Origin: RYN-230 sp963770535
GTDB taxonomy: Bacteria; Actinomycetota; Actinomycetes; Streptosporangiales; Streptosporangiaceae
Reading direction: 5' to 3'
Length of the DNA: 64,000 nucleotides
NCBI GenBank assembly: GCA_963770535.1
Contig: CAVYPZ010000004.1
Coordinates: forward strand, 620,001-684,000
Part shown: piece after piece, positions 1-9,005 of the stretch
Position numbering within the stretch: the first letter of the stretch is position 1
Layout: each line of letters starts with the position of its first letter
Program-made: the position numbers and the translations under genes
The notes under the pieces: model-generated
What the model saw: only the letters and a program-made list of their open reading frames with translations
The model's database searches: none
Told to the model about the DNA's origin: nothing

Positions 1-552
1 GCCCTTCGCGCGCATACCCCGCGCGATCTCCCGCCTTTCCGCGGCCGCTGGCTGCCTGAGCGCAGAACTCGGGGTGCATGTGTCGATCAATCCCGTGCCG
101 AGCTTCCGGATGCGGCGGCCAGGGAACAGTCTCTTCATCCGCAAGCTTCAGACCGAGGGGACCGTCCTCCAGGCGCCGCCTGGCTGGACCTTGCGCTGCG
201 GGCCGCTCACCACCGTGACCACGTTCGCAGCCTCGTCGGCGTTGCTGTCGGCCACGTTGAACCTTCTGGAGACGTTCGACACCTCGGTCATGAGTGGTGG
301 TCCCGTACGCCGCAGGCGCGCAGAACCCTGCGCAAGGCGGCCCTGCATGTCGCCCAGGTGAGGCTCCTGCGTTCGGGAAGCTACGCGTCCTGACTCCAAG
401 ACGGCGCTCGCCCGGCTGAACGAGTCACCCAGGCGTACGCCGTCCAGGAGTGGGAGCAGCGACATCGCCGGAGCCGAACTGGTCGCCGCCCCGATGTCCG
501 CGCTCGCGTCAACAGATGTGATCGACGGCTTGGGCGCCCGCGGCGCTGCATC
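1..552. other. Broken coding sequence, unrecognised
   Basis: No intact gene can be supported here. Short open stretches on the plus strand change frame repeatedly. They lead into the readable C-terminal part starting at about 553, so this is probably the frameshifted 5' portion of that gene, cut by the window edge. No family could be recognised and no promoter or RNA gene was seen. Confidence 0.3.
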
Positions 553-918
553 GTGCGCCAGATGGCGGAGATCAGCGCCGCGCCGCTCAGTCTGCCGATC
601 GCGAAGAGCCTGGTCCGCAACGCGCAGTATGCCGCGCTCGCGATGCTGCGAGGGCGTAACCGCTGGCGGGTCGCGCTGAGGCGGACGCCGGGAGAAGCCG
701 CGCTGGCCTCTACCCTGCTCGCGCTTCTCGAGGCGCTCGACCCGGGCTCCCCGGACGGCCTGGACTCTGGCTATTTCCGTCTCGCCCTCGAGATGCTCCC
801 GGCACGGCTCGCCGCACTGGGCATAGTGCGCGGGGAAGCATTGAGCTGGGAGGTAGTGCGCGACATTGCCATGGGCGAATGGTCCGACGCTCACCCGCTC
901 ATGGGGCTGCTGTCCTGA
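553..918 (+). CDS. C-terminal part of an unrecognised protein
   Basis: An open stretch of 121 residues, Ala/Leu/Arg-rich and probably helical, with no signal peptide or membrane segment. Its TGA at 916-918 shares one base with the ATG (918-920) that opens the membrane-protein reading frame downstream, a TGATG junction typical of translational coupling. That junction is the main reason to believe the frame is real. The true N-terminus probably lies further upstream in other frames, so the start at 553 is nominal. The family was not recognised. A role in surface-polymer synthesis is only inferred from the glycosyltransferase genes nearby. Confidence 0.35.
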   Translation: MRQMAEISAAPLSLPIAKSLVRNAQYAALAMLRGRNRWRVALRRTPGEAALASTLLALLEALDPGSPDGLDSGYFRLALEMLPARLAALGIVRGEALSWEVVRDIAMGEWSDAHPLMGLLS

Positions 919-3114
919 TGCGTTCCCGCGGTCTGGGTACATACCTGGCACCACGCGGCCAGGCGCCCTGGCGCTCTGGCCTCGCGCCGCTCACCAAGAC
1001 GGGCCGACGGCAGTACTGGTACCTCGCGGCGCTGGTCGTAGCCTCTCGATGCGGCCTGACTCGGGCCCGCTCATCGGGCGAGGCAGTCTGCAGCTTCTCG
1101 ATTTCGGCGACTACCCTGTGGGTGCCCATCCCCCCTTCAGCCCGTCGGCATTCGGCTTCCCTCCAGGGATCACCAGCCGTGCCCGACGTTGACGCCGCAC
1201 TCTACTGGCTTTATCAGGCTGCACCGTGGCCACCTCTCCATCTGCTGCCGTTCGCCGCGCTCGCGCCGCTCGCCTGCGTGGGTTTTGCGCGGATCTTCCC
1301 AGGACGGGGTCTGGCCACCGGGGCGGCCACAGTGCTGTACACGGTGAACCCGTTCGTTTACGAGCGGATGGCAAGTGGCCAGGTGTACGTAGTGATGGGC
1401 TATTCGCTTCTACCGATACTGCTGTCCCTGGCATGTCGGCCGCTGCGCTCGTGGTCGCGACTGCGGCTCTCGGTGGGCTTATCTTCGCCCTCGACGTCGC
1501 CTTGTCGGTCCACTACCTCTTCATTGCTGGCCTGTTGCTAGTAATCGTGGTGTCGTGCCACGTCGTCTTCCGGGAGGCGAGGGTGGTCCGGGCGGCGGCA
1601 GGGACCGCCACCTTTGGCGTCGCGCTTACTCTGTACTGGCTGATCCCGGGCGATGGATGCCCTCCGCGCGCAGCGGTCCCCTGTGACGCGGCTGGACCTG
1701 TCGGTGTTCCAGACGGTGGGTGACGGGCTGTGGGGCCATACTCAACGTCGCCGGGCTGTATGGGTTCTGGAGGCCGGGTCCGCCGCTTGTGATCAACCAT
1801 CTTTCTGGCTGGCCGTTCTTGCTGCTGGCGATACTTGCGGTCGTCGGGCTTGGCCTTTTTGAGCTCTGGACTAGGGGCGGAGCCGGGGGCCAGGCGCTCG
1901 CGCTGTCGCTCGTCACGCTAGCTGTGGTGGGTGCACTTCTGGCCATGGGAGCGCGAGGCCCGACAGGAAGCATCTACACATGGCTCTTCGTACACGTGCC
2001 CGGCTTCAAGGTAATGCGGGAATCTGAGAAGTTCTCTTCTCTGCTGGCTCTCGGATATACCGCCTCCTTCGGCGCCGGTGCTGAGGCTCTTGTGGGCCTG
2101 GTGAGCCGCAACGTGTCGAAGGCGTTGTGTGTGTGCTTTATCGTCGCCGTCCCGCTGACGTATGGGTACACGGAGCTGTGGGGTTTCAATGGATACGCGA
2201 AGCCGTCGGAGTACCCAGCGAGCTGGGTTGCTGCCGACCATGTGATGAGCCCGGGAGCTGCGGCGATTGCCTTGCCCTGGCGTGCCTATCTCCAGGTGCC
2301 GTGGATGGGAGATCGCATTGTGGCAAATCCGATGGCGAGCTTTTTCGCCCGGCCGGTTATCTCCGCTGATGACCTGGAGGCCGGCCCGATTGTGACGGAG
2401 AGCGCGAACCCGCGATCGCTGTTCCTGCAGTTCTGCCTGAGCGAGGGGAATCGGCTGACGGAGTTCGGCCGCCTCTTGGCGCCCCTCGGAATCCGTTATG
2501 TGATCCTCGCCAAGGTCCCGGGGGCCCAGACCTTCGGCTGGCTAAGCCGGCAACATGACATGAAGATGGTCTTCAGCTCGAAGGCGATCGCCATCTATGA
2601 GAACGAGGAGCGCATACGGGCTGCATACGAGCCTAGCCGCCGTCTCACGCTCCGGAACTGGGGCGAGGTCGTCGCACTGGCGCAACGCGAACCCATCGTC
2701 AACTACCTGATCCGTGTACGGGATGCCCGTCCCGGGGCACTGACCACTCCACCGTTGACCGTTACCGGGCCACCGCCTAGCGGGCCAAGACTCGAAAAGA
2801 CCTCGCGCGCTACTTCCGTTTCCCAATCGGTCACCCTCGAACGCCTGACCCGAACGGTAGTGCTCACCGTCCCCGCCTACGCTGGCTGGCACATGCCTGG
2901 GTTCCGCACCACGGCGCAATTCGGCGTTACAGCGGCTTTCACGCGCGCGAGAGGCATGAGGCGCCAGGCCGTGCTCACCGCCACCTACGGGCCGTGGCGG
3001 CTCGTCGAGGTGTGGGATATAGTCGGGGCTGGCCTCGTGGTCGTAGACGCGGCACTGTTCATGATCGCTCTCATCCGCTTTCGCGCCGTACGCTGGAAAC
3101 CGCGCAGCCGCTGA
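918..3114 (+). pseudogene. Frameshifted polytopic membrane protein (GT-C/YfhO-like)
   Basis: Joining plus-strand frames restores one protein of about 730 residues. The frame changes near 1050, 1190, 1435, 1655 and 1740. The pieces include a motif reading LLDFGDYPVGAHP, a VNPFVYERMASGQ loop, then many hydrophobic helices and a hydrophilic extracellular-like region before a last C-terminal helix. This layout fits large actinobacterial membrane proteins of the GT-C/YfhO type, which act on lipid-linked sugars in envelope polymer synthesis. The longest intact part is 1720-3114 (464 residues). The start is coupled to the preceding frame at 918. The gene ends 12 bases before the end of the convergent glycosyltransferase. 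Five frame breaks in 800 bases mean either a decayed gene or poor sequence. The exact substrate is unknown. Confidence 0.6.
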
Positions 3115-3126
3115 ATCATTCTGTTC

Positions 3127-4401
3127 TTAGCGGGATGAATGCCTGCTCCACAATTGCCGGTACACGGATTCAAGGGTATCGATGACGCGGGGCCACACAT
3201 CTTCCCGCGAACAAGTTCACGTCCCCGGTGGCCCATGACGTCTGCGGAATGCCGATCGGTGAGCAGCCGCAGTAGTGCCTCCGTGGCCCTCGCCCCGATC
3301 ATCCGAAGGCACCACGAGTCCTGCGCCGCCCTTCACTTCTGATGCGAGGCCGACACCACTGGTCACGACAGCCGGCCGAGCCTGCTGCCAGCCTTCGATG
3401 ACAACGCGTGAGAACGCCTCGTAACGGGATGGGACGAACACGGCGTCGGCCGCCCCGTAGGCCAGCGCGAGATCTTTGTTATCAAGGCGGCCGGTGTAAA
3501 CGATGTTCCGGCCTTGCAGGGTATCCCCTGGGAAGCCAACAACGAGAATCCGCGCATCCGGGAGTTCTCTGTCAAGGTCGGCTGCCACACCCCGGAGCAG
3601 ATCGAGGCCCTTCCGGGGTTCAGTCGCGCGCACTCACGGTAGTAACCACAGGAGCGGTTTCGGCGATCCCGATGCGCCGTCGAAGGGCCGCGATGTCACC
3701 TACGGCCGCCACGTCGCAGGGTTCTACCCCCGGGGTGCAATGGCGAGCCGCCGAGCGCCCAGCGAGCGAAAGAACTCTTCCTCCTCGCCGGTGGCTGTCA
3801 CAACAAGATCCGCTCGGGCCGCGACGCGAGGTATCGTGGCATCGAAAGCTCGCATGGCCATGCCGGTTATCCCTCGTCCCCCCCAGGAAGCGGCCCGGAC
3901 GGGATGCATCATGGGAGAAATGACAAGCGGTATTCGGTACTTTTGTGCCGCCATGAACGCAGCCGCGTGAAGGTAGTTTGGCGCAAGGGAAAAAACATGG
4001 ACAATATCTGGCCGCGCCCGGTATGTCAGCCTGCGCGAGCCGGGCGAGAGTGACACGCGTCCAGCCATGTTTCCGAGCGGAATATGAGGCAGTCGCTGGA
4101 CAGTAACTCTTTGGGAGAAACGTACATAGCGCTGGTCTTCGCTGTGTGCCTTTGATGATCCTGCTGATGTTGTTACCTGCGGTGAGTTATAACGCCCGCG
4201 TCGTTTGTCATGCTCCGGAGCGGTTGTGATCACGGACACGGAATGGCCGCGCGCGGTCAGATGATTTGCGATGGAGCTAACGTCAACGCTGAGGCCGCCT
4301 GTACTGCACCCTGTCGGTCCGAAGACAAGCTGGATCTTCAGCGGGGGACCGGTATCATGGTTGGTTTCCATCATTGATTCCAGGGTGGTCTCACGGGGCA
4401 T
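3127..4401 (-). pseudogene. Frameshifted GT4-type glycosyltransferase
   Basis: The N-terminal half is intact (4401 to about 3724) and carries a GT-B opening (QLVFGPTG..GGLSVDV) plus a DIVHVFS segment. The frame then breaks in a G-run near 3726, and again near 3630, 3270 and 3210. Across the breaks the expected family order continues: ATEPRKGLDLL, the PSRYEAFSRVVIEGW nucleotide-sugar motif with its E-x7-E spacing, a C-terminal helix, and a TAA at 3127-3129. Restored length is about 420 residues, normal for GT4. The ATG at 4401 directly follows the TGA of the methyltransferase (TGAATG), so the two are co-translated as the last genes of a minus-strand operon. The gene probably transfers a sugar to a lipid- or polymer-linked acceptor at the inner membrane face; the sugar is unknown. 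Confidence 0.7.
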
Positions 4402-5181
4402 TCAGTGACCGCCTTCATCTAGCCTGGCCGTCACGACCAGCCCGTCGGCGATAGCCGGCCGTGCTCGGGCTATCATGGTCGTCGCTTGGCGGACGAGGTT
4501 CGCGGCGTGCACCTCAGCCCGCGCTCGGAGTGGCCATCTCCGATCGTTGGGTCTCGACGGGGGAACGTAGTAAGCAAGGTCGGTTATCTGCCACCCATGC
4601 CGCTTCAGCAGTACCGATAGAGTGTGCCACGAAAACCAGCAGACGTGGTCGTCGTTGACGAACTCACGATTGGCCAGTGATCCAAGCACATTAGTGATAC
4701 GAGCGGCATTAGGGGTGGTGATTTGCAAGGTCCCGCCGGGGACCAGAAGCGGTTTGATCGCTTCGAGGAATAGGCCTGGCTTGTCGAGATGCTCAATCAG
4801 CTCTCCGGCAATGATGACGTCCGCGGCTGGAAGCTGAAGGTGAGCGATCGCTCCGGAGTCCTGGCAGTTGACCGTATAGGCCTCGTAACCCAACTCGCGA
4901 GCCGCGTACACGCCTGAATCGTCTAGATCAAGTCCTACGAGACTCTGCGCGACCTCACCTAGCTGGGCGTGCAGCCACTGGCCACGCTGCAGTCGCTCGT
5001 GTAGCCGCCCCTCGTTGACGAAGCCGATATGAATGGCTCGCTTCCCGCGGGCCGCTGCCCGCAGGGTGCCGGCCCGGTTGACGAGCCTGGCGTCTGGGAT
5101 AATATAGGTGAATTCATCACCCGGGGTCACTGGCATATTACCTGGATTGCCCAGGCCGCTCGATCCGGCTGTCTTTTGCAT
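4402..5181 (-). CDS. Class I SAM-dependent methyltransferase
   Basis: A 259-residue cytosolic protein. The middle carries the class I fold: an acidic end of strand 2 (VGLDLDDSG), then DVIIAGELIEHLDKPG (motif II, with the ELIEHL signature of Methyltransf_23/11 members) and LLVPGGTLQITTPN. The first glycine-rich motif is weak. Members in such clusters methylate sugars or lipid-linked intermediates. The gene lies between two glycosyltransferases on the same strand, supporting a role in decorating a surface glycan. The ATG at 5181 has a GGTAGAG ribosome-binding stretch a few bases upstream. The stop abuts the next start without a gap. Confidence 0.75.
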   Translation of the reverse strand: MQKTAGSSGLGNPGNMPVTPGDEFTYIIPDARLVNRAGTLRAAARGKRAIHIGFVNEGRLHERLQRGQWLHAQLGEVAQSLVGLDLDDSGVYAARELGYEAYTVNCQDSGAIAHLQLPAADVIIAGELIEHLDKPGLFLEAIKPLLVPGGTLQITTPNAARITNVLGSLANREFVNDDHVCWFSWHTLSVLLKRHGWQITDLAYYVPPSRPNDRRWPLRARAEVHAANLVRQATTMIARARPAIADGLVVTARLDEGGH

Positions 5182-5266
5182 GGATACTCTACCGTCCTTC
5201 TGTGCTCATGGGCCGAACGATCGCGCTGCGATGCCGTGGCGATCTGGATTCATGGTTTTGCTGGTC

Positions 5267-6604
5267 TTAGGCGTGTGTCGCCTGCTCGGGCTGCGGCTCA
5301 GGCGGCGTCGGGCGCGATTGGAGTGAGACTTCCGGTGCGGGGGCCAGAGCGTCTGCGGATGCGGGTTCCACTCCGTCCCTGGTGCGCGGCACGCTGCCCT
5401 GGACCGACTGATGCTGGGAATAGAGCGTCCGGAGATGACTTACGACGTCGGACCAGTTATGGTCCGCCTGGCCGCTCATCTCGGCGCCTTGCCTCAATTC
5501 AGCGCGGATGACCTCATCGTGCTCCAGGACGGACAATGCGCGCGCGAGGGCGGGGATGTCTCCCGACTGCACCAGCAGTCCGTTCTTGCGGTCGTGGACG
5601 ACGGACGCGATCCCCTCCAGGTTGCTCGCGATGACAGGGACCCCTGCGCTGAGCGCCTCGATCGCCACGAGCGGCACTCCCTCGGACACCGACGGCAGGA
5701 CCAGTGCCTCCGCACCCGAGTAATAAGCCTGCACGTCGTGGTACTCGAGTGCTCCCGTGAAGACCACCCGGTCGGCGATCCCCAATCTTGCCGCGAGTCG
5801 CTCGAGCGAGGTCCGCATGGGCCCGTCGCCAACGAAAACGCATGGCAGGCGGACCTTGGACAACGCGTGGAGGAGGATGTCGGGACCCTTGCGGGAAACC
5901 AGCGAGCCAACGAACAGGCAGTAACGGTCGAAATCGTGGCGCGATTTCACGCTCTCGGCATCGGGATGATACCCGGCCAGCCACGTCGCATCGGTAGCAT
6001 TCTGGACCGTCGTGAATCGGGAGCGTGGAATATCGGCCAGTACGGCCAGTTCATCTGCCAGTGATGCGAAATTTGTGATGACGGTCGTCGCTCCGCGGCA
6101 CGCCCGCAGGTTGACCTGACGGTAGACATAGCGCCGTACTGAGCGCTCGAACCTGCGCCGGTAACGACACGACCATGGCGTCGAGTCGTGTTCCGTGTAC
6201 ACGAGCGGGATGGGGGCTGCGCGGGTGCTCAGCGCCCGGTGAAGAAGAATCGCCGCCAAGGCGCCGTGCACATGGATCACGTCGAAGCCCTGCTCCTCTG
6301 CCTCGAGCAGTGCTTGAGCACGCCGGGCGACCCGGAGGTTTCCCACTAGGTGCTGGAGGAGCCACCGGGGGAAGTCCATAGGGATGAACCTGACCAACCG
6401 CCCGAAACCGGTGTAGGTTCCAGCCTCCGCGATCGACAGCCCTGGTGACACACGCTCAAGCATCGAAGAATCGACATCTGATACGAGAACGACTTCCTCA
6501 CCGTGGTCGGTTAGATGCCCCGCCAGTTTGAAAGCCACGAGCTCGGCGCCGCCCGAGCCTTTGCCGACAGGCAAGACTCCTCTACTGACCATAAGAATCC
6601 GCAA
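5267..6604 (-). CDS. GT4-family glycosyltransferase
   Basis: A 445-residue GT-B enzyme. The N-terminal Rossmann half contains the GGAELVAFKLA acceptor-side segment and DVIHVHG. The C-terminal half contains LFVGSLVSRKGPDILL, then LPSVSEGVPLVAIEALSAG, which gives the two glutamates of the E-x7-E motif that binds the nucleotide-sugar. The last 45 residues are a Pro/Glu/Ala-rich tail absent from typical family members (about 380-400 residues). The start is taken as TTG at 6604 because the family begins MRILMVS and a G7 run lies just upstream; the internal ATG at 6592 is the alternative. It heads the minus-strand operon with the methyltransferase and second glycosyltransferase. Sugar and acceptor cannot be deduced. 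Confidence 0.8.
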   Translation of the reverse strand: MRILMVSRGVLPVGKGSGGAELVAFKLAGHLTDHGEEVVLVSDVDSSMLERVSPGLSIAEAGTYTGFGRLVRFIPMDFPRWLLQHLVGNLRVARRAQALLEAEEQGFDVIHVHGALAAILLHRALSTRAAPIPLVYTEHDSTPWSCRYRRRFERSVRRYVYRQVNLRACRGATTVITNFASLADELAVLADIPRSRFTTVQNATDATWLAGYHPDAESVKSRHDFDRYCLFVGSLVSRKGPDILLHALSKVRLPCVFVGDGPMRTSLERLAARLGIADRVVFTGALEYHDVQAYYSGAEALVLPSVSEGVPLVAIEALSAGVPVIASNLEGIASVVHDRKNGLLVQSGDIPALARALSVLEHDEVIRAELRQGAEMSGQADHNWSDVVSHLRTLYSQHQSVQGSVPRTRDGVEPASADALAPAPEVSLQSRPTPPEPQPEQATHA

Positions 6605-7042
6605 ATGCCCCCCCTTTGTACCCGGTCAGGCTTAAGCCCCCGGAAAGGCTTTTGATGAGTCACTCACTGCGCACTGACGGGCCAGCGGTCTAGCAGCCTC
6701 ACAGGCCAAGTTTGTCCGCACGAATCGCGCTCCGACCACATTTGAATCCGTGGCTAGAGCGAACGCGAGAGCGCAAAGCCCTGGTCACTGGCTGCCTAAG
6801 ATCGCCTGGATAAGGGCGAATTGCGTTCCCCCGCCTGGTTGGGTGCCGAGCCTAGGGGTATCACTGGTCAGATGCAAGGAGATGCATTGATCGTCGCCAT
6901 CCGGCCTGTGACTAAGGTATCAGCTAGAGGAAAGTTCGGACATTCTGCCCCAACGTAAGAAGGGGGCCACGCCTAATCGCGTTCCAATATTGCGTGGGCC
7001 AAGAATCCGTGGCTATTCTCTGGTCCAGAAGGGAGGTTAATC
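6605..7042. other. Divergent intergenic region
   Basis: 438 bases without a gene, separating the minus-strand glycan operon from the plus-strand secreted protein. It is less GC-rich than the flanking genes, as expected for a promoter region. A plausible plus-strand promoter is listed separately. I see no RNA gene or riboswitch. Confidence 0.5.
6990..7019 (+). promoter_or_regulatory. Putative vegetative promoter
   Basis: TTGCGT (6990-6995) and TATTCT (7014-7019) are separated by 18 bases and lie 24 bases before the ATG of the small secreted protein. The spacing fits a primary sigma-factor promoter. This was judged by eye only. Confidence 0.3.
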
Positions 7043-7489
7043 ATGATGCGTTTCATACGTACTAGGCTGTTTCTCTCGCTTATTGTCGGGGCACTCCTGG
7101 CGGCGGGTGTGACTAGTGCTGCCGTGGCTGCGCAGCATCAGGCCCAGCGGCGGCAGTGCTACAGCGTTTGCGCGACGAGGACCTTCATGGTGCTGTCCAC
7201 GCATCTGGTGGCTTATGGCCACGAGAATCGCGTGCGCTTCAGCGTCGCCGTACGCCCGGGGATTTCGGGCATCGGCGGCGTCGTTCGGGGCGTAGTGACG
7301 GTGAGGACCGCGGGCGTGACTCTGTGCACGGCCAGGCTCGTCCGGGGGGCGGGAAGATGCTCACCTGGGCGGCGTGCACTGCAGCCCAGGCGTCGGGCGT
7401 ACCTTGTCCAGGGCTTCTATCAGGGGGGTAAGATCTTCGGCCGCTCCAGGTCGAATCCCCACCGGCTGAAGGTGATCTACCCGCGTTAG
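7043..7489 (+). CDS. Small secreted protein with Ig-like repeat
   Basis: A 148-residue protein with an N-terminal signal peptide (basic MRFIRTR, hydrophobic core, predicted cleavage after AAVAA). The mature part has four cysteines and one all-beta segment. The pattern from GVVRGVVTVRTAGVTLC to AYLVQGFYQGGKIFG matches the GTVTFTDG...ATYSGDSNF pattern of bacterial Ig-like domains of the Big_3 type. Such domains act as spacers or adhesion modules on exported proteins; no enzyme is implied. The start is set by GGGAGG (7031-7036) six bases before the ATG. It is not in an obvious operon. Confidence 0.7.
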   Translation: MMRFIRTRLFLSLIVGALLAAGVTSAAVAAQHQAQRRQCYSVCATRTFMVLSTHLVAYGHENRVRFSVAVRPGISGIGGVVRGVVTVRTAGVTLCTARLVRGAGRCSPGRRALQPRRRAYLVQGFYQGGKIFGRSRSNPHRLKVIYPR

Positions 7490-7605
7490 CCGAGTGGGTC
7501 CGCGAGGCTTCCGGTTGCGTGACGCGAGCGGAAGCCTCGAAGTAATCCTTCAACGGAGCCCACGGCTTACCGCGACCGTGGTCCGCCAGGTGAGTCGAGC
7601 AGTAG

Positions 7606-7641
7606 CTGCCGGTGACGGCGCTTTGGCGCCGTCACCGGCAG
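7606..7641. repeat. Perfect 16-bp hairpin, copy 1
   Basis: The left arm CTGCCGGTGACGGCGC (7606-7621) is perfectly complementary to 7626-7641, with a TTTG loop. There is no T-tract, so it is not a classical intrinsic terminator, though it lies about 115 bases after the secreted-protein gene. The same arm recurs 205 bases downstream. Confidence 0.75.
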
Positions 7642-7810
7642 ACAGGATTCTGCCCGGCCGCCGGCGGGGGCACCGCTCCGTGCGAGGTGTCACCTGGCCA
7701 GGCTGGCTGAGCCCAAGCTCATCGGTTCTCGGCTTCTTAAGGAGCCGATTGCCACTCCTCCACAGACCCCGGCCGCACCCTGCACCCCGCTGAGTCCAGG
7801 CGGCCGGTGG

Positions 7811-7846
7811 CTGCCGGTGACGGCGCTCCGGCGCCGGCACCGGCAG
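7811..7846. repeat. Near-perfect 16-bp hairpin, copy 2
   Basis: The left arm (7811-7826) is identical to that of the hairpin at 7606. The loop is TCCG and the right arm (7831-7846) has a single mismatch. Two copies of one stem with different loops suggest a mobile or REP-like palindrome rather than chance. Confidence 0.75.
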
Positions 7847-8060
7847 CCTGGGCACATGTTCTCCTTCTTCTGCCAGCCCGGCTCATTGCCGGGCTTTGCC
7901 GTCCGATGACGCTGCCGCACCTCAGCCGTCACTCGCCCGGGGTGAGGCGCGTCGTCTTCCGCGCCCCTAAGGTCTTCGCTGTAACGCCCCTAGGACGGAC
8001 CGCCGGGTAGAGCGTCGCGGGTCACGGCGCACAATGGGTGGGAGGAAGCAGGAGGGTTAC

Positions 8061-8873
8061 GTGACCATGGAGATTCGCTCCTACGTTGCGCTCGGGGACA
8101 GCTTCACCGAAGGGCTCGACGATCCGACCGCCGTGGGCGGCGGTTACCGGGGCTGGGCAGACCGCTTCGCGGAACGTCTCGCCGCCATCCAGCCCGGCCT
8201 GTGCTACGCGAATCTGGCCGTGCGGGGCAAGACCCTGGGCCAGGTCGCGGATGAGCAGATCCCCCAGGCCATCGAATTCCGGCCGGACCTGGTGAGCATC
8301 GCCGCCGGTGGCAACGACATGCTCCGCCCGGGCGCGGACCCCGACGCGCTGGCAGAGTGCTTCGACGAGGTGATCCGCGCCCTGCTGCAGGCCGGCTGCC
8401 CGGTGCTCATGTTCACCGGATTCGACCCGCGGTTCCCGGTCCTGCGGCTCATCCGGGGCAAGGTCGCGGCGTTCAATATGCACCTGCGGGCCATCGCCGA
8501 CCGGCACCAGTGCCATGTGGTGGACCTGTGGTCGATGAACGCGCTGCGCGATCCGCGCGCCTGGAGCGCCGACCGGCTGCACCTCACCCCGGACGGTCAC
8601 CGCCGGGTGGCCCTGCGGGCCTGCGAGGTCATCGGCGTTCCCGTGGAGGAGGACTGGCGCGAGCCCTGGCCGTCCCTGGACCGGCTGCCCCGCTCGCCGG
8701 CGGTGGACTGGCTGTCCGCGCGGCGGATGGATGCCCACTGGGCGCGGGCGCACGCCGCGCCGTGGCTGAGCCGCAGGATCCGCGGCCGGTCCTCCGGCGA
8801 CGGGATACCACCCAAGCGCCCCCAGTTGCAGCCGTTCGCCGAAGCCGTCGCGCCGGCCGGGATGGATATGTGA
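8061..8873 (+). CDS. SGNH/GDSL-family hydrolase
   Basis: About 270 residues. Block I is YVALGDSFTEG (nucleophile Ser of GDS), block III AAGGNDM (oxyanion Asn of GGND), and block V DRLHLTPDGH (Asp and His of the triad), all in the usual order. The family includes esterases, lipases and carbohydrate acetyl-esterases. No signal peptide or membrane segment is visible, so a cytosolic esterase is likely; the substrate is unknown. AGGAGG at 8050-8055 sits five bases before GTG 8061 and eleven before ATG 8067, so GTG is preferred, ATG being the alternative. The last 60 residues are basic and beyond the core fold. Confidence 0.85.
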   Translation: MTMEIRSYVALGDSFTEGLDDPTAVGGGYRGWADRFAERLAAIQPGLCYANLAVRGKTLGQVADEQIPQAIEFRPDLVSIAAGGNDMLRPGADPDALAECFDEVIRALLQAGCPVLMFTGFDPRFPVLRLIRGKVAAFNMHLRAIADRHQCHVVDLWSMNALRDPRAWSADRLHLTPDGHRRVALRACEVIGVPVEEDWREPWPSLDRLPRSPAVDWLSARRMDAHWARAHAAPWLSRRIRGRSSGDGIPPKRPQLQPFAEAVAPAGMDM

Positions 8874-9005
8874 GGCTCGCCCGCTAGCGTTCCTGGCCAC
8901 GAACGGTGCCGCCCGGGATCACCGCCGACCAGCCTGGGCACCGCCGTGGGTGAGATCAGTTTTCTTACTGAGTGTTCATAATCGATTACGGATAGCATCT
9001 GCCAC

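Larger units (their letters stand above)
7490..8060. other. Non-coding region with paired hairpins
   Basis: 570 bases without a supportable gene. It holds two copies of a GC-rich inverted repeat (listed separately) and the upstream region of the SGNH hydrolase. Short open frames here have no ribosome-binding site or recognisable product. Confidence 0.5.
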
